Made by a program: the position numbers and the translations under genes
Shown here: positions 35,035 to 46,746 of the stretch, piece by piece
Layout of the letters: every line of letters starts with the position of its first letter
Position numbering within the stretch: the stretch's first letter is position 1
NCBI RefSeq assembly: GCF_032854445.1
Contig: NC_088298.1
Location: forward strand, 15,117,504-15,181,503
Origin: Liolophura sinensis
Lineage: Eukaryota; Mollusca; Polyplacophora; Chitonida; Chitonidae
Length of the DNA: 64,000 nt
Direction: 5' to 3'
The notes under the pieces: model-generated
The model's input: the letters and a program-made list of their open reading frames with translations, nothing else
Told to the model about the DNA's origin: nothing
Databases searched by the model: none

Positions 35035-35290
35035 TGCGTTTATTTATTTTTTTATTTGATTTAGTCTTTTCTGCCGTGCTCAAGAATATTTCACCCATAC
35101 AACAGCCAGCTAGCATTACGGTGAGAGGAAAGCATGCAGAGCCCGGGGGGAACCCACAATCACCAGTAGGTTGCTGGAAGACCTTCTCACAAACAGAGGT
35201 AGCCAGCATGGCATGCATGGGCTGGACTTGAACTTACAGCGATCACACTGGTGAGAGGCTACTAGGTGATTGTGCTGCGCTTAACCAGTG
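35035..35290 (-). mobile_element. SINE-1, old diverged copy
   Basis: All parts from tail (TTTATTTTTTTATTTGATTT) through GTGCTCAAGAATATTTCAC, AGAGCCCGGGGGGAACCCAC, GGCTGGACTTGAACTTACAG and GGTGAGAGGCTACTAGG to CGCTTAACCAG. About one base in five differs from the best copies. Confidence 0.85.
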
Positions 35291-35823
35291 TTTAGGTGAA
35301 TATTTTAACGCAACCATGTGATTAAGATGTGCCTGAATCATTAACATTCCTAATCACAGCAGTCTTCAGTGAACACACTAATTACCACTTAAACCAGCTC
35401 AAACTGTCACATCTTTGTCATAATTCACCATTCCTAAAATTTCAACGAAATGAATTACAGCGCAAAACACAGCTTAACTACTGAATCGTGCAACCCACAG
35501 AAGTGCAAATGCAGATTTATGGGCATAAAAACATAAAACTGTCTATCCGCAGCAAAATTTCCGGCTTTGTCCTATCCCAAATGTCACGTTAACTTTTTGA
35601 CAATGTCGTTTGCCAACAAGACTCACATGTCTGTGTTCATAAGTGACAGCATTGGCCATTGCAGATTAAATAAACTGATGTATAGGTACATTTTGAGATT
35701 TTGCTGCAGTTGGCAGAAGTTTATATGTTTCCATCAAAAAACATCACATTCGTTTAATACACTAACGAGTTAAATGGAACCTACCATAATTCTTCAACTG
35801 TTTACACCAGTACTACTACCGAT

Positions 35824-36005
35824 ATTTTGAAACATTCTGAGAGAATCGTGGGTGTGCATGTGGAGAAATAATCTACACGGTTTTTATGAAGCTTGCATCT
35901 TTAGTGGCACAAATAATTTACTATTGGCGTAAGTTTAAAAATTATTGTGCACATGAAGTCCATGTAAAAAAAAAGTGTTTCAGTCGTCAAAAAGCTTAAA
36001 AATTG
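35824..36005 (-). repeat. Interspersed repeat 'B', copy 2
   Basis: Partner of 771-952: TTTTGAAACATTCTGAGAGA, GGAGAAATAATCTACACGG, TTTTTATGAAGCTTGCATCT. The copies differ by substitutions and short indels. Confidence 0.6.
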
Positions 36006-36132
36006 ACAGTACATTGTACAATCTGGGACTAATATAACGCTGACCTCGGGCACAAGGTACATGTAGTATGTATATATGTTTGGGGTTTTATTTCGCACTT
36101 AATTTTTCCTGTCATATAACGAGCAGTCATTA

Positions 36133-36308
36133 AGTGAGTGGTTGGGGTGCTCGGGTTTAACGTTGTACTTAACACACTCAGTCCATTTGACAACGAAGGA
36201 GTCCTTAGAGTGCAAGTAATGTGCCTCCTTTTTGCAGGACGGTTTTCCATCGCTCTAGTGCTGCTTCACTCAGACGACTTACCTCAGGCAAGTAAGCTGC
36301 CACGCCCA
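36133..36308 (-). mobile_element. SINE-2, 3' half
   Basis: AAGTGAGTGG, then TCGGGTTTAACGTTGTACTT, CGAAGGAGTCCTTAGAGTGC, GCAGGACGG and CTAGTGCTGCTTCACTCAGA. The tRNA-like head is absent. Confidence 0.87.
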
Positions 36309-36431
36309 AATTTCTCACTGCATGTACATCCTTTATGCCTTGGAGGTTGGTGTTTTGGAAATTTGTCTCGCGATTATTGACCAGGAGTGTCCATTATGGT
36401 TGATAATAATGGCATCTGAATGTCTGTTACA

Positions 36432-36729
36432 TGTGTACATTTAAATGCACATCATCATCGTAACGATGTCTTATGTGTTCTAAATGTGTACATTTAAATG
36501 CATATCATCCTTGTAACGATGTCTTATGTGTTCTAAATGTGTACATTTAAATGCATATCATCCTTGTAACGATGTCTTATGTGTTCTAAATGTGTACATT
36601 TAAATGCATATCATCCTTGTAACGATGTCTTATGTGTTCTAAATGTGTACATTTAAATGCACATCATCCTCGTAACGATGTCTTATGTGTTCTAAATGGC
36701 ATACACTGGGATTTGCGGGTTGTTACTTA

Positions 36730-36762
<33 letters not shown>

Positions 36763-36765
36763 GCA
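36432..36765. repeat. 53-bp tandem array (5 copies) plus (CATA)n
   Basis: GTGTACATTTAAATGCATAT recurs every 53 bp from 36433. Units are almost identical. It is followed at 36729-36760 by a (CATA)n microsatellite. Confidence 0.95.
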
Positions 36766-38074
36766 TACATTAGTTTACATGGCGACTCCATTCCATGGAA
36801 TGATTTTCGCCAAGGCAGCAAGATGTGTTTCAGGGATTTAGGCTGCTCTAATCAACCGTAGTCAATCCCATAGAGAACTACTGTCACAATGCCGTAGTCC
36901 TAAAATTTGTGGGATCCTACATAAATAATTCCCCACAGCTCTAAAAACTAAACTTGCATTTTTCCATGGACAAAGCACACTCCTAACAGCTGGGTTAACA
37001 ATTCCAATGTCTACAAGGTCAGAAAAGAAAATTTGTCTGTGAGAGGTGTTGTTGGGCCACTGACATAATATGTAAATGACTAAAATCTCAGAGAAAGTGT
37101 CCTGAAGAGTTGATATATATGATAATATGATATCCTACTGCAAAATGTACGACTCTGCACTAAAAATAATATTTTTGACATACATTTGCCATTAAAAATG
37201 CATTTGGGGGGGGGGGGGGAGGAACGTTACTGTAAGCAATCTGTATAGAAAAAGAAACAATGTCTAGCTGGATGCATTTAATTCTAAGTCAAAATAAGTA
37301 CAAAACACTGCACCGTAGGTTTCAGTGTCAAAATTATGCAAAACCAAGCCTTTAAAAAAAAGAAGCAAGAAAGTTTATCAGTCAGTATCAGACAGGGATC
37401 TACATGTAAAGCACAGATAGGTGTACAAAATCAGGTGAAAATGTTTTCAAAAAAACCTCAAGCAATCAAAGTAAAAACATAAAAAAACTCTACAAGTGGA
37501 TTCCCTCGTCCTATTGACTTCATTGTTGTTTTTTTTAAAATAATCTTTAAAATTTCTTGGACCTAAGCCTTATGACAAGAACTTTTTTGGCCTTTCTGTT
37601 TGTCAGTATTTTCTTCACCAAGACCCATTTCTTCCAACAATTTTCATCAATTCTGCCACATTTTCTCAACAATTGGAAGAAAATAAGACAACAAAATGAT
37701 TCTGTATACAAGGTTAATGTGTATGATCTCATCTCATTTCCCATCCACAGAAACAGCTTTTCAGCATTCATTTTTCAGATGTCAATGCTGCTATAAAAGC
37801 AGATCAATGACACTGATTTTTGAAGGTCATAAATCACAGCTAAACACTTTAATACTTTAACCGAGATCATTCCAAATCACATTAAGCAAAATAATACAGT
37901 TACTGCCTTTTGCACATATATTACTCCCTAATACTAATAATTTTAAGATCAACGGAGTTTAAAAAACACCTCAGTTTTCTCTACTGACACTGTTAGCTTT
38001 TATGTTTCTTTACAATGCCGATATGAGGGGTTTTTTTTTTTCAGGATCTACTGTCATTCTTCCCGTTTTTCGCA
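36766..38074. other. Unassigned non-coding DNA with a poly-G run
   Basis: A 13-bp G run at 37206-37219. Overlapping short frames on both strands at 37547-37796 show no motif. No gene recognised. Confidence 0.4.
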
Positions 38075-38256
38075 TGGCTATTATTCAAGCCAATTCTGAG
38101 AGCGTTATTCTGTGTAGACTGATAAAAGTAATCTTTTGCGAAGCCCTGAAACTTGGTCAATCAACCAATGTGATTTTGTCTTTAAAATTAAATTCAAAAC
38201 ATGCATAAATTGCACTGAAAATTGCTCTTTCATACGCGAAAATGTTGAGGAAAAAA
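38075..38256 (-). mobile_element. MITE family A copy
   Basis: AATTCTGAGAGCGTTATTCT, GTGTAGACTGATAAAAGTA, GAAGCCCTGAAACTTGGTCA, CAACCAATGTGATTTTGTC, TGCATAAATTGCACTGAAAA and CTCTTTCATACGCGAAAATG, ending in GTTGAGGAA. The left end is eroded. Confidence 0.75.
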
Positions 38257-39149
38257 GCAGGCATAGAGAGAGTGGGGGGGGGGGGGGAAAGCTACCCAAG
38301 GTGGTTTCCACGTGGTGGAAAACCTAACAGAGGCTTATGATGCACACAATATTAATAGAGAGTGTGGTATCATGCTGGCCTAACATCAGTAAATCATATC
38401 TGATATGCTCACCCCATGTACTCTACAGTTATATTACAAGCTGGCATGCAACTCTCCCACTGAGACCCCACATCCAACTCCATGCTTAATCTAGATGCGC
38501 AGAAAGAGCTGACACTTTTTTTTTAATAACAGGTTCTAGTTTCGCATATTTTGCCCACTTTTTTATAGCAGTAACTCTGCTTCCTGATGATGATAGTTTG
38601 CCAAAGATACTGAGAGACGAAAATTCATGACTTTTCATGAGCAAATCTGACAATAATTCATGGTTTTTACTATAAGAAAATTTTGCAAAATCAGTTAAGA
38701 CCAGAATGGCATCAATGAAACTAATGCATGTACATGTAGCTAAGATGTATATGTACAGTGTATATAATGCATCACCTGGGCAGAATTTGTTTTGAGATTT
38801 TGGGGTCAATCGTGCTGCTATAAAAATACATGTAAGGCAACAGATATGAAACCTTGTAAAAATCATGCGGAGGAAACAGGCGAGTGGTCACCCAATGTTT
38901 CTTTTGGAGTATTCTGTATTTTATTATACATTACATGTAGACTTTCTCTTGTCCTACAAAACTTAACCACGTTCCACATACAAAATTTGAAACATCTGTT
39001 ACAATATTACAAACTCTTTGGCCATCACAGACAAATTTATTTCTTACAGAAAACAATCCATTTAATGTTGTCCTTTGTAGCATGTTATGTGCTATCATAA
39101 CATGTATAAAATCTTGTTCACAATATACAATGTAATACACATCATGTAT
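38257..39149. other. Unassigned non-coding DNA with a poly-G run
   Basis: A G run at 38274-38287. The 126-codon minus-strand frame at 38486-38866 has no recognisable domain. Confidence 0.4.
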
Positions 39150-39151
39150 GT

Positions 39152-39152
39152 T

Positions 39153-39208
<56 letters not shown>
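39152..39208. repeat. (TA)n-(GA)n compound microsatellite
   Basis: Alternating TA to about 39174 passes directly into (GA)n up to 39208. Confidence 0.93.
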
Positions 39209-39211
<3 letters not shown>

Positions 39212-39934
39212 ATAACAGTGTGTTTACAAACAAAAGATAAGCATACATAAATATACATGCACGAATAAACAAACATAAGTGTATAAACAAACCTGATGTA
39301 CATGTATGTTTAACTTATTTTTAAATACTAACAACAACAATAACAAATAATACATAACCTGGCCTGGGCTACATTTATGTACACATACCAATGTGTACAC
39401 AATATGTACATGTACACACATGTACACAGAGGATGCACTGCTGATGTATTTTATGTAGCAATGCGCAGTTATCCCCAAACAAATACTGCTGCACACCACA
39501 AACCCTCCGATATTTGAACATAACAGCACAGAAATTGACAAAACAATCCACAGAAAAATTTGGCCATTCTCTGTTCAAACATTTCAATGTGTCCCTGCCA
39601 AACTGCTTTTATCCATTAAGCAAACCAAGTATTGAATATCAGCCATTTTTACCAGCAATGTAAACTGTATTCTATGGTATTATTAAATTATCCAATTAAA
39701 ATTTGTTTGACTGCTTAGCCCTTGAATGATCCAATGCATTATTTTTTAACTAGGTTTCTTTGAAGAGTTAATTCAATTTGCATATGAGACTGCATTTATT
39801 AATCATAATAATACATTTATAAACTATACCGTTACCAAATTGTCCTCGATTGGAAACAAGAAGCCCTTAACCAATGAAAACTTCATCTTCAAATCTGCCT
39901 TCTGCATTCCTTATAAGAGGTTTGTAAGGTTTTC
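39209..39934. other. Unassigned non-coding DNA
   Basis: Dense TACATGTA/ACATGTAC words near 39298-39425. The 105- and 119-codon minus-strand frames here are built from microsatellite and CA/TG-rich sequence and are not credible genes. Confidence 0.4.
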
Positions 39935-40180
39935 TGGGTTGAGAAAACCTGCAGAGCCCTAAGGAAACCTGCTTAGCCCTAAGGACACCAACAGATCCCT
40001 ATGAAAACTGACAGAGCCTTGAGGAGACCTGAAGAAGCCAACAGAGCCCCAAGGTAATAGGCAGAGCCCTGAGGAAACCAACAAATCTGTATGAAAATTG
40101 ACAGAGACCTGAGGAAGCCGACAGAGCCCTGAGGGAAATAGGCAGAGCCCTGAAGAAACCGAAAGAGCCCCAAAGTTTCA
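39935..40180. repeat. Degenerate minisatellite, units of about 20-30 bp
   Basis: Recurring GAGGAAACC / GACAGAGCCC / AGGCAGAGCCCTGAGGAA words with irregular spacing. An old, eroded array. Confidence 0.75.
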
Positions 40181-40344
40181 GAGGCTAAATGCATTGATAT
40201 CTGAGGAAACCACCACACCCTGTTACATCTCTGACAAACCTGGTATCATTAACTGGTCAACAGCCACTTATTTCCCATGAGAACGTACTGGACAGCAGCT
40301 GAGTGACCCACGTAAAAGTGTAGTATCAGCCTACGGTGTTCATG

Positions 40345-40600
40345 TTAGCATAATGGTCAAACAAACTTCCATACTTGCTGATCAATACACACATCAATTC
40401 ATGTAATCACAGCTGCAATAAGCATATATAGCATTATGGTCAAATGGACTTCCATACTTGCTGATCAATGTATGCATGAATTCATGTAATTACGGCTGCA
40501 ATAAGCATATATAGCATAATGGTCAAATGGACTTCCATACTTGCTGATCAATGTATACATGAATTCATGTAATTGCAGCTGCAATAAGCATATATACCCT
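40345..40600. repeat. 83-bp tandem triplication
   Basis: ATGGTCAAA starts units at 40353, 40436 and 40519, followed by CTTCCATACTTGCTGATCAA and CTGCAATAAGCATATATA. The second and third copies are nearly identical. Confidence 0.93.
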
Positions 40601-41390
40601 ACTTGACCTCAAATTTCGAACACAAAAGTGCATTTTTTAGAGGCAAATAAATATCACAAAATATTTTTTTTATTGCTGAAAATTAAAATTTTCCAGTAGA
40701 ATATCATCCCATGTTCGAAGCAAAGTTCAAAACTCCTTTCCAAAAAACAATAAAACTCTCAAAATCAGGAAAAAGGGCAAGTCAGCCATGGACAACATTT
40801 ATGGTTATTTAGGGTAAACGTATAGGTGGTTTCTCAGAGAAGTGTCACGGTTACCATATTTATTCTGCTGATGATTCACATATATTCCTAGCACATGTAG
40901 CTATTATAATATACAGCATATTACATGTTTTGACCTGACTTTGCTTTCAATGCTCTAAAGGGTATCCACTGCATCAAAGGGACAAGAGTATATATTTACA
41001 TGTGTACAAGTGTGCAGAGAGATTTATACACCTACGTCCATATACATTCCCCAGAGACCAAAGTCTCAGCCTCCTCATTTGCATACGGCTCATGAATAAT
41101 CCAACACGACTCTTCTCGGAAACAGGCATGGTTATAAAGCTAAGCCTACAACGACGACATGGAGAAATCTGGCCCCCCAAAAAAATGGGCAACATGCAAG
41201 GTTTCTACCGTGATGTTCGGCTGCCAAAACTGGATTAGAAAGTTAATCCGGTGTCCAACCCACTTTAATCTGTGTTACGTGAAATAATCCTTAGTATAAT
41301 CTTTACAGCTAATAAAGGTCTTGTGAGATTACCTTTTTGTCAAGGTCGTGAGAAGGCCTGAGTGGTTGAACATGTAACAAAGTTAATTCT
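40601..41390. other. Unassigned DNA with a possible regulatory block
   Basis: 41030-41190 is GC-richer, contains a perfect octamer ATTTGCAT (41077-41084, a POU-factor site) and has no repeat relatives in the window. The 78-codon frame over it has no recognised motif. Confidence 0.35.
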
Positions 41391-41615
41391 AGTCAGACAG
41401 ATTTATTTATTTATTTATTTGATTTGTGTTTTACGCCGTCCTCAAGGATATTTCACTTATACGATGGCGGTCAGCATTATGGTGGGTGGAAAACAGGCAG
41501 AGCCCTGGGGAAACCCACGACCATCCGCAGGTTGCTAACACACCTTCCCACATACGGCCGGAGAGGAAGCCAGCATGAGCTGGACTTGAACTCACGGCGA
41601 CCCAGTCAGATAGAT
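41391..41615 (-). mobile_element. SINE-1, 5'-truncated, with 12-bp target duplication
   Basis: AGTCAGACAGAT (41391-41402) and AGTCAGATAGAT (41604-41615) flank an element running from a (TTTA)n tail to GGACTTGAACTCACGGCGAC. The A-box half of the head is missing, as expected from incomplete reverse transcription. Confidence 0.92.
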
Positions 41616-42112
41616 ACATATATACCTACAGTACACAGTATATTTATATGTACATGTATTTTTATCATACCTAAAAAACAAATAACATTCCACTTGTAAA
41701 ATGTATGGTTATATGGATGTATGAATCTAAGTATCAACCCAAGTAAATTACCGTAATTAACCTAAAACTTCACCCACAAAATAAATAAATGTCACAAAAT
41801 ATTATCTCTGGTGCTGAAACTTACAACTTTCCAGTAGAATATCATCCCATGTTCTCCGAGTAAACCACCTCTCTACATAGAACTCTCAGAATCATGAAAA
41901 ATGTGCAAGTTCGTCACGGATAAAAATTTAGGGTGTATAGAGTACACATGTACTGTTATATTTACATGTATTTGATTTATAATGATGCATTAAAAACGAA
42001 TATTGTAAAAAATCTGTCTGGTTTATAGGTGAAGGAAACAAGGCAGCCCCTAGGGGGAAACTTCAGGTACCATACATATACATCCTGAAATGTCTTGTTC
42101 CTACATGTATAT
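41616..42112. other. Unassigned DNA with a doubtful SINE remnant
   Basis: 41960-42065 contains TTTGATTTATAATG, GGTGAAGGAAACAAGGCAGC and CCTAGGGGGAAACTTCAGG, loosely like a minus-strand SINE-1 central part. Too eroded to be sure. Confidence 0.3.
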
Positions 42113-42543
42113 ACAGGGTGGAGCAAAAGTCTGGACCCTCCGGCAATTTACTATGGATTTTTTTTTCATTTCTTTTTAATATAATTTTGATCATTTTATC
42201 ATGTATAATTTTATTAATTTTATTTATTATCTTTCACATTGTTACCCATGGCAGAGACGCTAACAAATCCGGATTTGAGTCCTTTGGGGTTTTTTCTTAT
42301 GGGGACATCTTAAGTAAGTGGTTTATGCTAACAAACTAAGAACATTACAAGCACTAAAAGATAACATCACACACGAAAATTAAACCATAAGAGGGAATAA
42401 CTCTATGCTTCGAAATGTGCAAAGATCATGTGTCTCCCGAGTAAGAAAGTGTTTGGAGGAAGCTGGAAGTCAGTTCGAACACTTATTGTAAACTGTAAAT
42501 TGTTATATAGAACATTGCCTATGGGTCCAGACTTCTTGTCAGG
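42113..42543. mobile_element. Possible mariner-like MITE
   Basis: The left end TACAGGGTGGAGCAAAAGTC then TGGACCCTCCGGCAATTTAC resembles Tc1/mariner termini beginning TACAGGGTG at a TA target. An inverted partial counterpart occurs at 42505-42533 (ATAGAACATTGCCTATGGG then TCCAGACTT), but the outermost bases are lost there. No transposase frame: the 73-codon frame inside is hydrophobic low-complexity sequence. Confidence 0.45.
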
Positions 42544-43448
42544 CCTGAAAACTTTGAATTTTAAACAACTTTTTCGAATCAAACAATTTGAGACTTTACT
42601 GTAAATTAACAAAGATATCTCAGTCTTCTCTGGAATTTGACACACCTTCAGACAGTCAACAACAAAAACGCACAGAGAGTTTTTTTGATTTCAATGACGT
42701 AACTGATAATACAGTTGTACACTTTTACCGTAAATGACCAAAAAATTTCGCTCCCCCAAAAAGGAAATTTTAAAAGCCAGACAAATGTCACAAAATATAG
42801 CTTTTGATGCTGGATCCTGATTGGATATTATCCTTTCAAACACACCTGGAACATTTTTCTAAGATCTATTATTCAAAATGTGCAGATTAATCAATCATAC
42901 ACAAAAGTTTAGGACATTTACTGTGTACAGCAGTGGGATGTGGCAAGCTTAAGGGGAAACTCTGTCCTATCCAATGAGCAAACGTACAGGTTATGCCACG
43001 TCATTTGCACAAAAAATACTCCTACATCTTGATGTAACATAGCTACATGTTCAGGTATTCATCGATGATTTTTTTTAATCAACTCCCATTGCAAGTATGT
43101 AGGGCAGGTAACAAAGAACGGGATTGTTTTCACATCTGTAGAAAAATTTTAAGACAGTGTACATGTAGCCTATAAAAATTTGGCTGGCATGAACAGGTAT
43201 CAAATCACACTTCTTAGTTAAAAACTCTTGATCTTGGCATTACTATGAGTCATATCAAATCAGTCAAGAGTACAACTTATATATGTATTTACATGTAATG
43301 GAGGAAGAATTTACTCTTTGGGCCAAACCAAGATTTGAACTCGTATTTCTGCATCGGTTACATGTAGGTTAACCAATTTTCATCTGAACTCAACATGTAC
43401 ATTCTAATATAAGCACTCTGAAATGGGCTCTTATTAGGTTTAAATGTA
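42544..43448. other. Unassigned non-coding DNA
   Basis: 42720-42900 and 41760-41940 share a theme (CACAAAATAT, TCCAGTAGAATATCATCCC-like, AAATGTGCA), also seen near 40650-40770; possibly an old dispersed repeat. No gene. Confidence 0.35.
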
Positions 43449-43737
43449 CACCTGTTGGATGTTAGACGTGTATGATGTTAGACGTGTACAATGTTAGACG
43501 TGTACGACGTTAGACATGTATGACATTAGACGTGTAGGATGTTAGACATATACGACGTCAGATGTGTACGAGGATAGACGTGTACTACGTTAGACGTGTA
43601 TGACATTAGACACGTACAATGTTAGACGTATACGATGTTAGACGTGTATGACGTTAGACGTATACGATGTTAGACGTGTACTACGTTGGACGTGTACTAC
43701 GTTAGACATATACGATGTTAGACGTGTATGGCGTTAG
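43449..43737. repeat. 16-bp minisatellite, about 18 copies
   Basis: Unit approximately TGTTAGACGTGTACGA, with ACGT/ACAT and TACGA/TATGA variants. CpG-containing units in a CpG-poor neighbourhood. Confidence 0.94.
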
Positions 43738-43833
43738 GTGTATTTATTTCATTGATGTTTAATGTCACACTCAAGAACTCGAGAATGAATGACCAATATC
43801 AGAATGTTTCACTTGATAGGATGACAGTAAGTT

Positions 43834-44095
43834 TTATTTATTTATTTATTTGATTAGTGTTTTACATTAATTAATTAATTTTGCTGTTATTCATTAATTA
43901 CAGTATGACTGCTATTATTTATTAATTGTGAGTGCTGTTATTCATTAATTACAGTATGAGTGGTGTTATTCATTAATTACAGTATGAGTTCTCTTATTCA
44001 TTAATTACAGTATGAGTGCTCTTATTCAGTAATTACAGTATGAGTGCTCTTATTCAGTAATTACAGTATGAGTGCTCTTATTTAGTAATTATTTA
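43834..44095. repeat. SINE-1 tail fragment followed by a 28-bp array
   Basis: TTTATTTATTTATTTGATTA and GTGTTTTAC (43836-43866) is only the 3' tip of a minus-strand SINE-1. It runs into (ATTA)n and then about 6 copies of ACAGTATGAGTGCTCTTATT plus CATTAATT at a 28-bp period. Confidence 0.88.
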
Positions 44096-44645
44096 TTCGA
44101 ATGAGTCTGTTATATGGAGAAGGAATTTGGTAGATGATTCTGTAAGGTCTTTACCAGTTTTCTTCTGTGTGCTTATTGCACATCTGTCCTTGTACATTCT
44201 ACTGAATCATTAGCAACAAAGCTTTTACCCACTGACAGAATACATTTAAAGCACTACCGGAAAACAGACTTAATTTCAAAAGCCGCGCAATTCAGATCGG
44301 GGAATTACATAGACGGATTCATTGACTATACCTCCTGGCTGACTGGCGTATCTCTCGTTTCGCAGTCTACATCGCTTGTCCACTCGCTAACAAGAACTAA
44401 TGCGCCAGGGACATTAACGAAATTCAGAACTAAGCTTCACCAAACACACCACGGGGACGCTTGTTTGCATGCGAGTCGACTAGCTAGCCTCAAAACAGCA
44501 GGAGATTATGCGTCGTAGCGATCTTAATAGAACGGCTAGAGAATACCAACCTGAGACGTGGGCTTAGAACTCAGATTTGTATCATACATGTAATTTGTAC
44601 ACTGTACTGTAAATCGGTGGCAAATTTCATGAAGCACTGTTGAGA
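44096..44645. other. Unique CpG-richer block
   Basis: 44260-44560 is less AT-rich than its surroundings, has many CpGs (for example GTCGTAGCGATC, GGACGCTTG, GCGAGTCGAC) and matches none of the window's repeats. It could be a promoter, a small exon or a conserved element; no frame or signal settles this. Confidence 0.35.
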
Positions 44646-44649
44646 TTTT

Positions 44650-45530
44650 AATAGTCAACATTTCTAAACACTGTCATGCTGGTACTGCTTTTTTTGGATG
44701 AGCCACACGATGGACATTTGCCTTTCTAAAGACTGTCATGCTGGTACTGCTTTTTTGGATGAGCCACATGATGGGCATTTCCCTTTCTAAACACTGTCAT
44801 GCTGGTACTGCTTTTTTTGGATGAGCCACACGATGGGCATTTCCCTTTCTAAACACTGTCATGCTGGTACTGCTTTTTTGGATGAGCCACACGATGGACA
44901 TTTCCCTTTCTAAACACTGTCATACTGGTACTGCTTTTTTTGGATGAGCCACACCATGGACATTTCCCTTTCTAAAGACTGTCATACTGGTACTGCTTTT
45001 TTTGGATGAGCCACACGATGGACATTTCCCTTTCTAAACACTGTCATGCTGGTACTGCTTTTTTGGATGAGCCACACGATGGACATTTCCCTTTCTAAAG
45101 ATTGTCATACTGGTACTGCTTTTTTTGGATGAGCCACACGATGGACATTTCCCTTTCTAAACACTGTCATACTGGTACTGCTTTTTTGGATGAGCCACAC
45201 GATGGACATTTCCCTTTCTAAAAACTGTCATACTGGTACTAGCTTTTTTGGATGAGCCACACGATGGACATTTCCCTTTCTAAACACTGTCATGCTGGTA
45301 CTGCTTTTTTGGATGAGCCACACGATGGACATTTGCCTTTCTAAACACTGTCATACTGGTACTGCTTTTTTGGATGAGCCACACGATGGACATTTCCCTT
45401 TCTAAAGACTATCATGCTGGCACTGCTTTTTTTGGATGAGCCACACCATGGACATTTCCCTTTCTAAACACTGTCATACTTGTACTGCTTTTTTTGAATG
45501 AGCCACACGATGGACATTTCCCTAACAACT
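44650..45530. repeat. 61- to 62-bp tandem array, 14 copies
   Basis: GAGCCACA occurs at about 44700, 44760, 44823, 44884, 44947, 45008, 45068, 45129, 45191, 45254, 45315, 45376, 45438 and 45500. Unit: GGATGAGCCACACGATGGAC, ATTTCCCTTTCTAAACACTG, TCATGCTGGTACTGC and a T6-T7 run whose length sets the 61/62 difference. High identity between units indicates recent expansion or homogenisation. Confidence 0.97.
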
Positions 45531-46294
45531 ATACATGTCAATGTATTAATATCAATTATTACAAAACAAAAATGCTGAAGATGCGAAAACCCTATCCCCA
45601 AAGAATTAATTTAAAAATTAAACATTTCATTATAATTCAATATCCTAACAAAAACCACTGTGTGACATATGACAATGAGTACACATATGGCTGTCTTATC
45701 TCCATTCAAAGCCTACCAGGAAACATTTGGGTGGGGATTGGGGTTGGGATGGGGATTGGGGTTGGGTGGGTAGAGGGTGCTTGTGTGCTCAAAGGCATTA
45801 CAAGCCATCTGTTGCTGTGAAATTTGTTGCATTTTCGAATTTGATTGTGATTTGCTCGGCATAATTGACGTTTTCAATGCAAGAGGTTCATCACCAGAGA
45901 CATCTGTTGAGCAATATGGGCAAATACTTCTCAGACAATTATATCACTATGTAATGTCTTAACGCACATGAAATATAAAAAGCATCATACGTGCATGACA
46001 AGATTTCTCTCTGCATTTACATTATCCGTACACTAGTACATGCACATGTAAATATGCACAATGTTTGCTCATCAACAAACGCCAACGGGGTATCATTTCC
46101 CACGTTATGATGATGGCACGAGAGCTAAGTGACCAGTCAGCATTCAAATCCTCATCACAAATGCAGGAATGACCAACAGACTAAGCAGTCTACGCACGAA
46201 TTACTTTGGGTGGGAATGGTTCCCAATAAATACATAATCAGTTGCCACAACCAACGACTGAGCAGGAAGGAATAATTTATAATTGCAATAAATA
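45531..46294. other. Unassigned DNA containing a G-quadruplex-prone tract
   Basis: 45729-45770 has at least six G3-G4 runs separated by 2-4 bases (GGGTGGGGATTGGGGTTGGG and onward). The rest shows nothing recognised. Confidence 0.6.
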
Positions 46295-46550
46295 CTAATT
46301 AGGTATTGTGCAATAATATGCAATAAAATTACAGTCGACTATTCATTCCAACAATGCAAATTATTAGCTGTAGGTACATTTATTGTGCAATTATTTACGT
46401 TCTTATTACAAGCCAATCATGACAACTTTAACAATGCAAATTAGGTATTGTGCAACAATTTGCATTCATATTACAGGGCATTAACAATAATGAAACAAAG
46501 CAAATTACATTTGGGTACTGTGCAACAATTTGCATTTGTATTACAAGCTC
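46295..46550. repeat. Degenerate array of about 70-bp units, 4 copies
   Basis: Each unit has TAGGTAYTGTGCAAYAATTT, GCATT and ATTACAG/ATTACAAG. Starts near 46299, 46370, 46441 and 46510. Divergence between units is high. Confidence 0.75.
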
Positions 46551-46746
46551 TGATGAGTACGCAATAAGCTAAGATGGAGTTAACATAACAGGATTCATCA
46601 TAAGGCAGAAGATATATTCCACCTACAAAGCTGACTGCCAGCATATATCAAAGTGAAATATTCCTGAGCTGATATTGAAAACCAACCAAGTACATCAATA
46701 TAACCACATAAATACAAGAATACTCATATGTTTTCCTCCAAGTTTC

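Noticed and set aside
44650-45530. Regularly spaced repeats that could suggest a CRISPR-like array
   Set aside because: Units are head-to-tail with no unique spacers, and the sequence is clearly animal nuclear DNA.
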